Below, piece after piece: positions 62,331 to 64,000 of a stretch of DNA of 64,000 nucleotides. The position numbers and the translations under genes are program-made. Each line of letters begins with the position of its first letter. The stretch's first letter is position 1. The notes under the pieces were generated by a model, which saw only the letters and a list, made by a program, of their open reading frames with translations, was not told the origin of the DNA and made no database searches. Source of the stretch: Unio delphinus (lineage: Eukaryota > Mollusca > Bivalvia > Unionida > Unionidae); NCBI GenBank assembly GCA_029339505.1, contig JAQISU010000245.1, positions 620,001 through 684,000 of the forward strand, read 5' to 3'.

Positions 62331-63097
62331 TTTCATAAAATTTAGAACTGTGAAAATTTCAGTAATCACCCAATCAAAGGGAAATTATGTGTATCCAAAC
62401 TGCTTTGTTGTCGGTTGATGCTGGAACAAGTGGAACATAAAAGTGTATTTTGTTCAGTGGTCAAGGTGTACAAGCTTGGGGTGTATTTTATAAATAAGAT
62501 CCATCGGAAGGGTATCTGGTTGTCAGATTTGTATTTGGACAAATTAATATGCCCAACTGGATTCAGTAGATAAAAAGGAAGGTAGGAATATTAACAACAA
62601 TACTGCCAAATATACTTGTAATACTGAGTGAAGTATATCACAAATAAATTAACAACTTACAACATGTTCTAAATAAATTCATTAAAGGAGAAATCCAATT
62701 ATATGATAAATCGAAGAATTCAATTATAGATCACATAGCAGAATAAAAATAGTTCAAAATGATCCAAATCGCATATCTCTTAATATGTTAATTCCTCATG
62801 TCTCACAAAATAAACAATGAAAGTAAAGTCCATGTTTTTTTAATTCACAGTATCCCAGAAATTTTACTACATAATGCCACTGATAATTTGTTTAAATCCT
62901 CCATTTTCGTCTAGTAAATTGTCATGGTCTAGTCATAAATATCACCTGACTCTTTCCTTGGCCTCACTGTCATACACAGATGCTAATGTAGAGAGTTAGT
63001 TTGGCCTTTGTAAGTAACACTAATCTATGGTCATACAGTTTGTGAAATTAATTAACAAATTAACCCCATGCACTGCATTTATGGGGCAGGAGGAAGT

Positions 63098-63360
63098 AGC
63101 TTACTGCCAAGCTCTGTAGTGTCAAGGTCATATATGATACACTAGAGTGGGTGGTATTATATAATGGTAGACAGATTTAGTTCTACAATGAAACCAAATA
63201 ATCTGGACATTTAAGTTGCACAACAAAATAGAGAGGGAAAATCCAAATTTTCGCCCATGTCCGGAATTCGATTTTGTGTCCAGGTTTTATAATTGTTAGC
63301 CTCAGATCTAAGGCAGACCGGTCTGAACTGCACAGAGACAAGTGAACCTGTGCAAAAAGT
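63098..63360. repeat. Dispersed repeat R2, copy 2
   Basis: Same orientation as the copy at 41,470-41,765, sharing GTGGGTGGTATTATA, GGTAGACAGATT, CCTCAGATCTA and TGCAAAAAGTAG. It is about 30 bp shorter, mainly from loss of a T-rich stretch. Confidence 0.75.
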
Positions 63361-63924
63361 AGCAATATATGTTACGTGCTTAGGCTTGAATAAGCAGCAA
63401 CATAGAAAGAAGTGAAAATAACATGCTTGTAAAATTTAACAAACAATTTATTGAGTACAAATATTTTCATAAAAGAAAATATTTAAACTTGCGGATTTAG
63501 AGAATAAAGTAAAAAAATTAATCCAAAAAGAATTCACAATATAATCCACTAGTGGAATTGTAAGAGTCCTGATAATAAAATGTCCTAATAGTTCCCGGTT
63601 CGAATCTTGACGATGTAATCTAATATGGACGACGATATCACATGATGAAGTCAGTTTTAGTTTTATAATAATCCAAATGAGCACAAGTAATTTCTAGATA
63701 AATAACACAATAAATTTCTATCCCAAACAAACTGAAATGATTTACACTCAAACAATAAAACACATCTTTGTATTCCTAAGCCCAGACTAACTACTGAACC
63801 GTTCGCTTCCAAAACACAACTATATACTGATTCTCTCGTAAACAGAAAGGGGTCCCGTGATTTTCTAGAAGGTCATAGAACGAACCCATGATCACAAAGT
63901 CACATATACATTATGATCTAGAAA

Positions 63925-64000
63925 GATGTCCTTGGAATCAACCAATAATTTTTAAAATAAAGCTCTAATGTCCTTGGAATCAACCAATCATTTTAGAAGC
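63925..64000. repeat. Direct repeat at the window edge
   Basis: ATGTCCTTGGAATCAACCAA occurs at about 63,926 and again at about 63,970, a 44-bp period; the array may continue beyond the window. Confidence 0.7.

Noticed and set aside
63575..63610. B-box-like GGTTCGAATC suggesting a tRNA or SINE
   Set aside because: No convincing A box at the right distance and no tRNA cloverleaf.

Overview
The window reads as AT-rich eukaryotic DNA from an invertebrate. Coding signal is sparse, and it contains GT-AG bounded micro-exons, tRNA-derived SINEs, CR1/L2-like LINEs, hAT, Kolobok-like and pogo-like DNA transposons, and long simple repeats. The repeat mix and the SINE tail style suggest a marine lophotrochozoan such as a mollusc; that is inference, because no species-diagnostic gene is present. 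No bacterial operon, CRISPR array, rRNA or intact tRNA gene was seen.

Region 1 (1-11,731) is the most unusual part. It is a head-to-tail array of a virus-like or self-synthesising mobile element with a unit of about 5.66 kb. Three units are visible: A (1-3.7 kb, cut by the window edge and carrying a 1.7-kb internal deletion), B (3.7-9.4 kb, complete) and C (9.4-11.7 kb, cut off abruptly). The plus strand of each unit carries a small Cys/His protein, an HNH endonuclease with homing-endonuclease accessory modules, and a DDE (rve) integrase. The minus strand carries a long polymerase region followed by a superfamily-1 helicase. All copies are decayed except two of the HNH reading frames. Some lesions are shared between units, so the array probably grew by amplification of an already damaged unit. 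A divergent promoter of about 20 bp separates the two transcription directions.

Region 2 (11.8-20 kb) is a graveyard of transposons: a LINE 3' end, a 1,253-bp pogo-like element with TA target duplication and a 125-bp internal hairpin, a 1.4-kb element with degraded inverted ends, and a 2.6-kb hAT-like element containing a transposase-related fragment and a nested 276-bp MITE.

Region 3 (21-30.1 kb) contains minus-strand host-type exons. The best is a transmembrane exon (29,931-30,068) with canonical splice sites; a downstream exon at 21,033-21,080 has the same 1-1 phase. A broken CR1/L2-like LINE, minisatellites and degenerate repeats lie between them.

Region 4 (30.4-41.8 kb) holds a 4,130-bp TTAA-flanked Kolobok-like element carrying a decayed THAP-domain gene, a 947-bp hAT-like element with an exact 8-bp target duplication and a BED zinc finger, a SINE, a possible solo LTR, and an unusual 780-bp repeat made of regularly spaced palindromes. 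A second copy of that repeat lies inverted 21 kb away (61,550-62,330).

Region 5 (43-46.2 kb) holds the 3' end of an unrecognised minus-strand gene, built from phase-compatible small exons and a terminal exon with a polyadenylation signal. The rest (46-64 kb) is mostly AT-rich intergenic or intronic DNA with SINEs, microsatellites and one small hairpin MITE.
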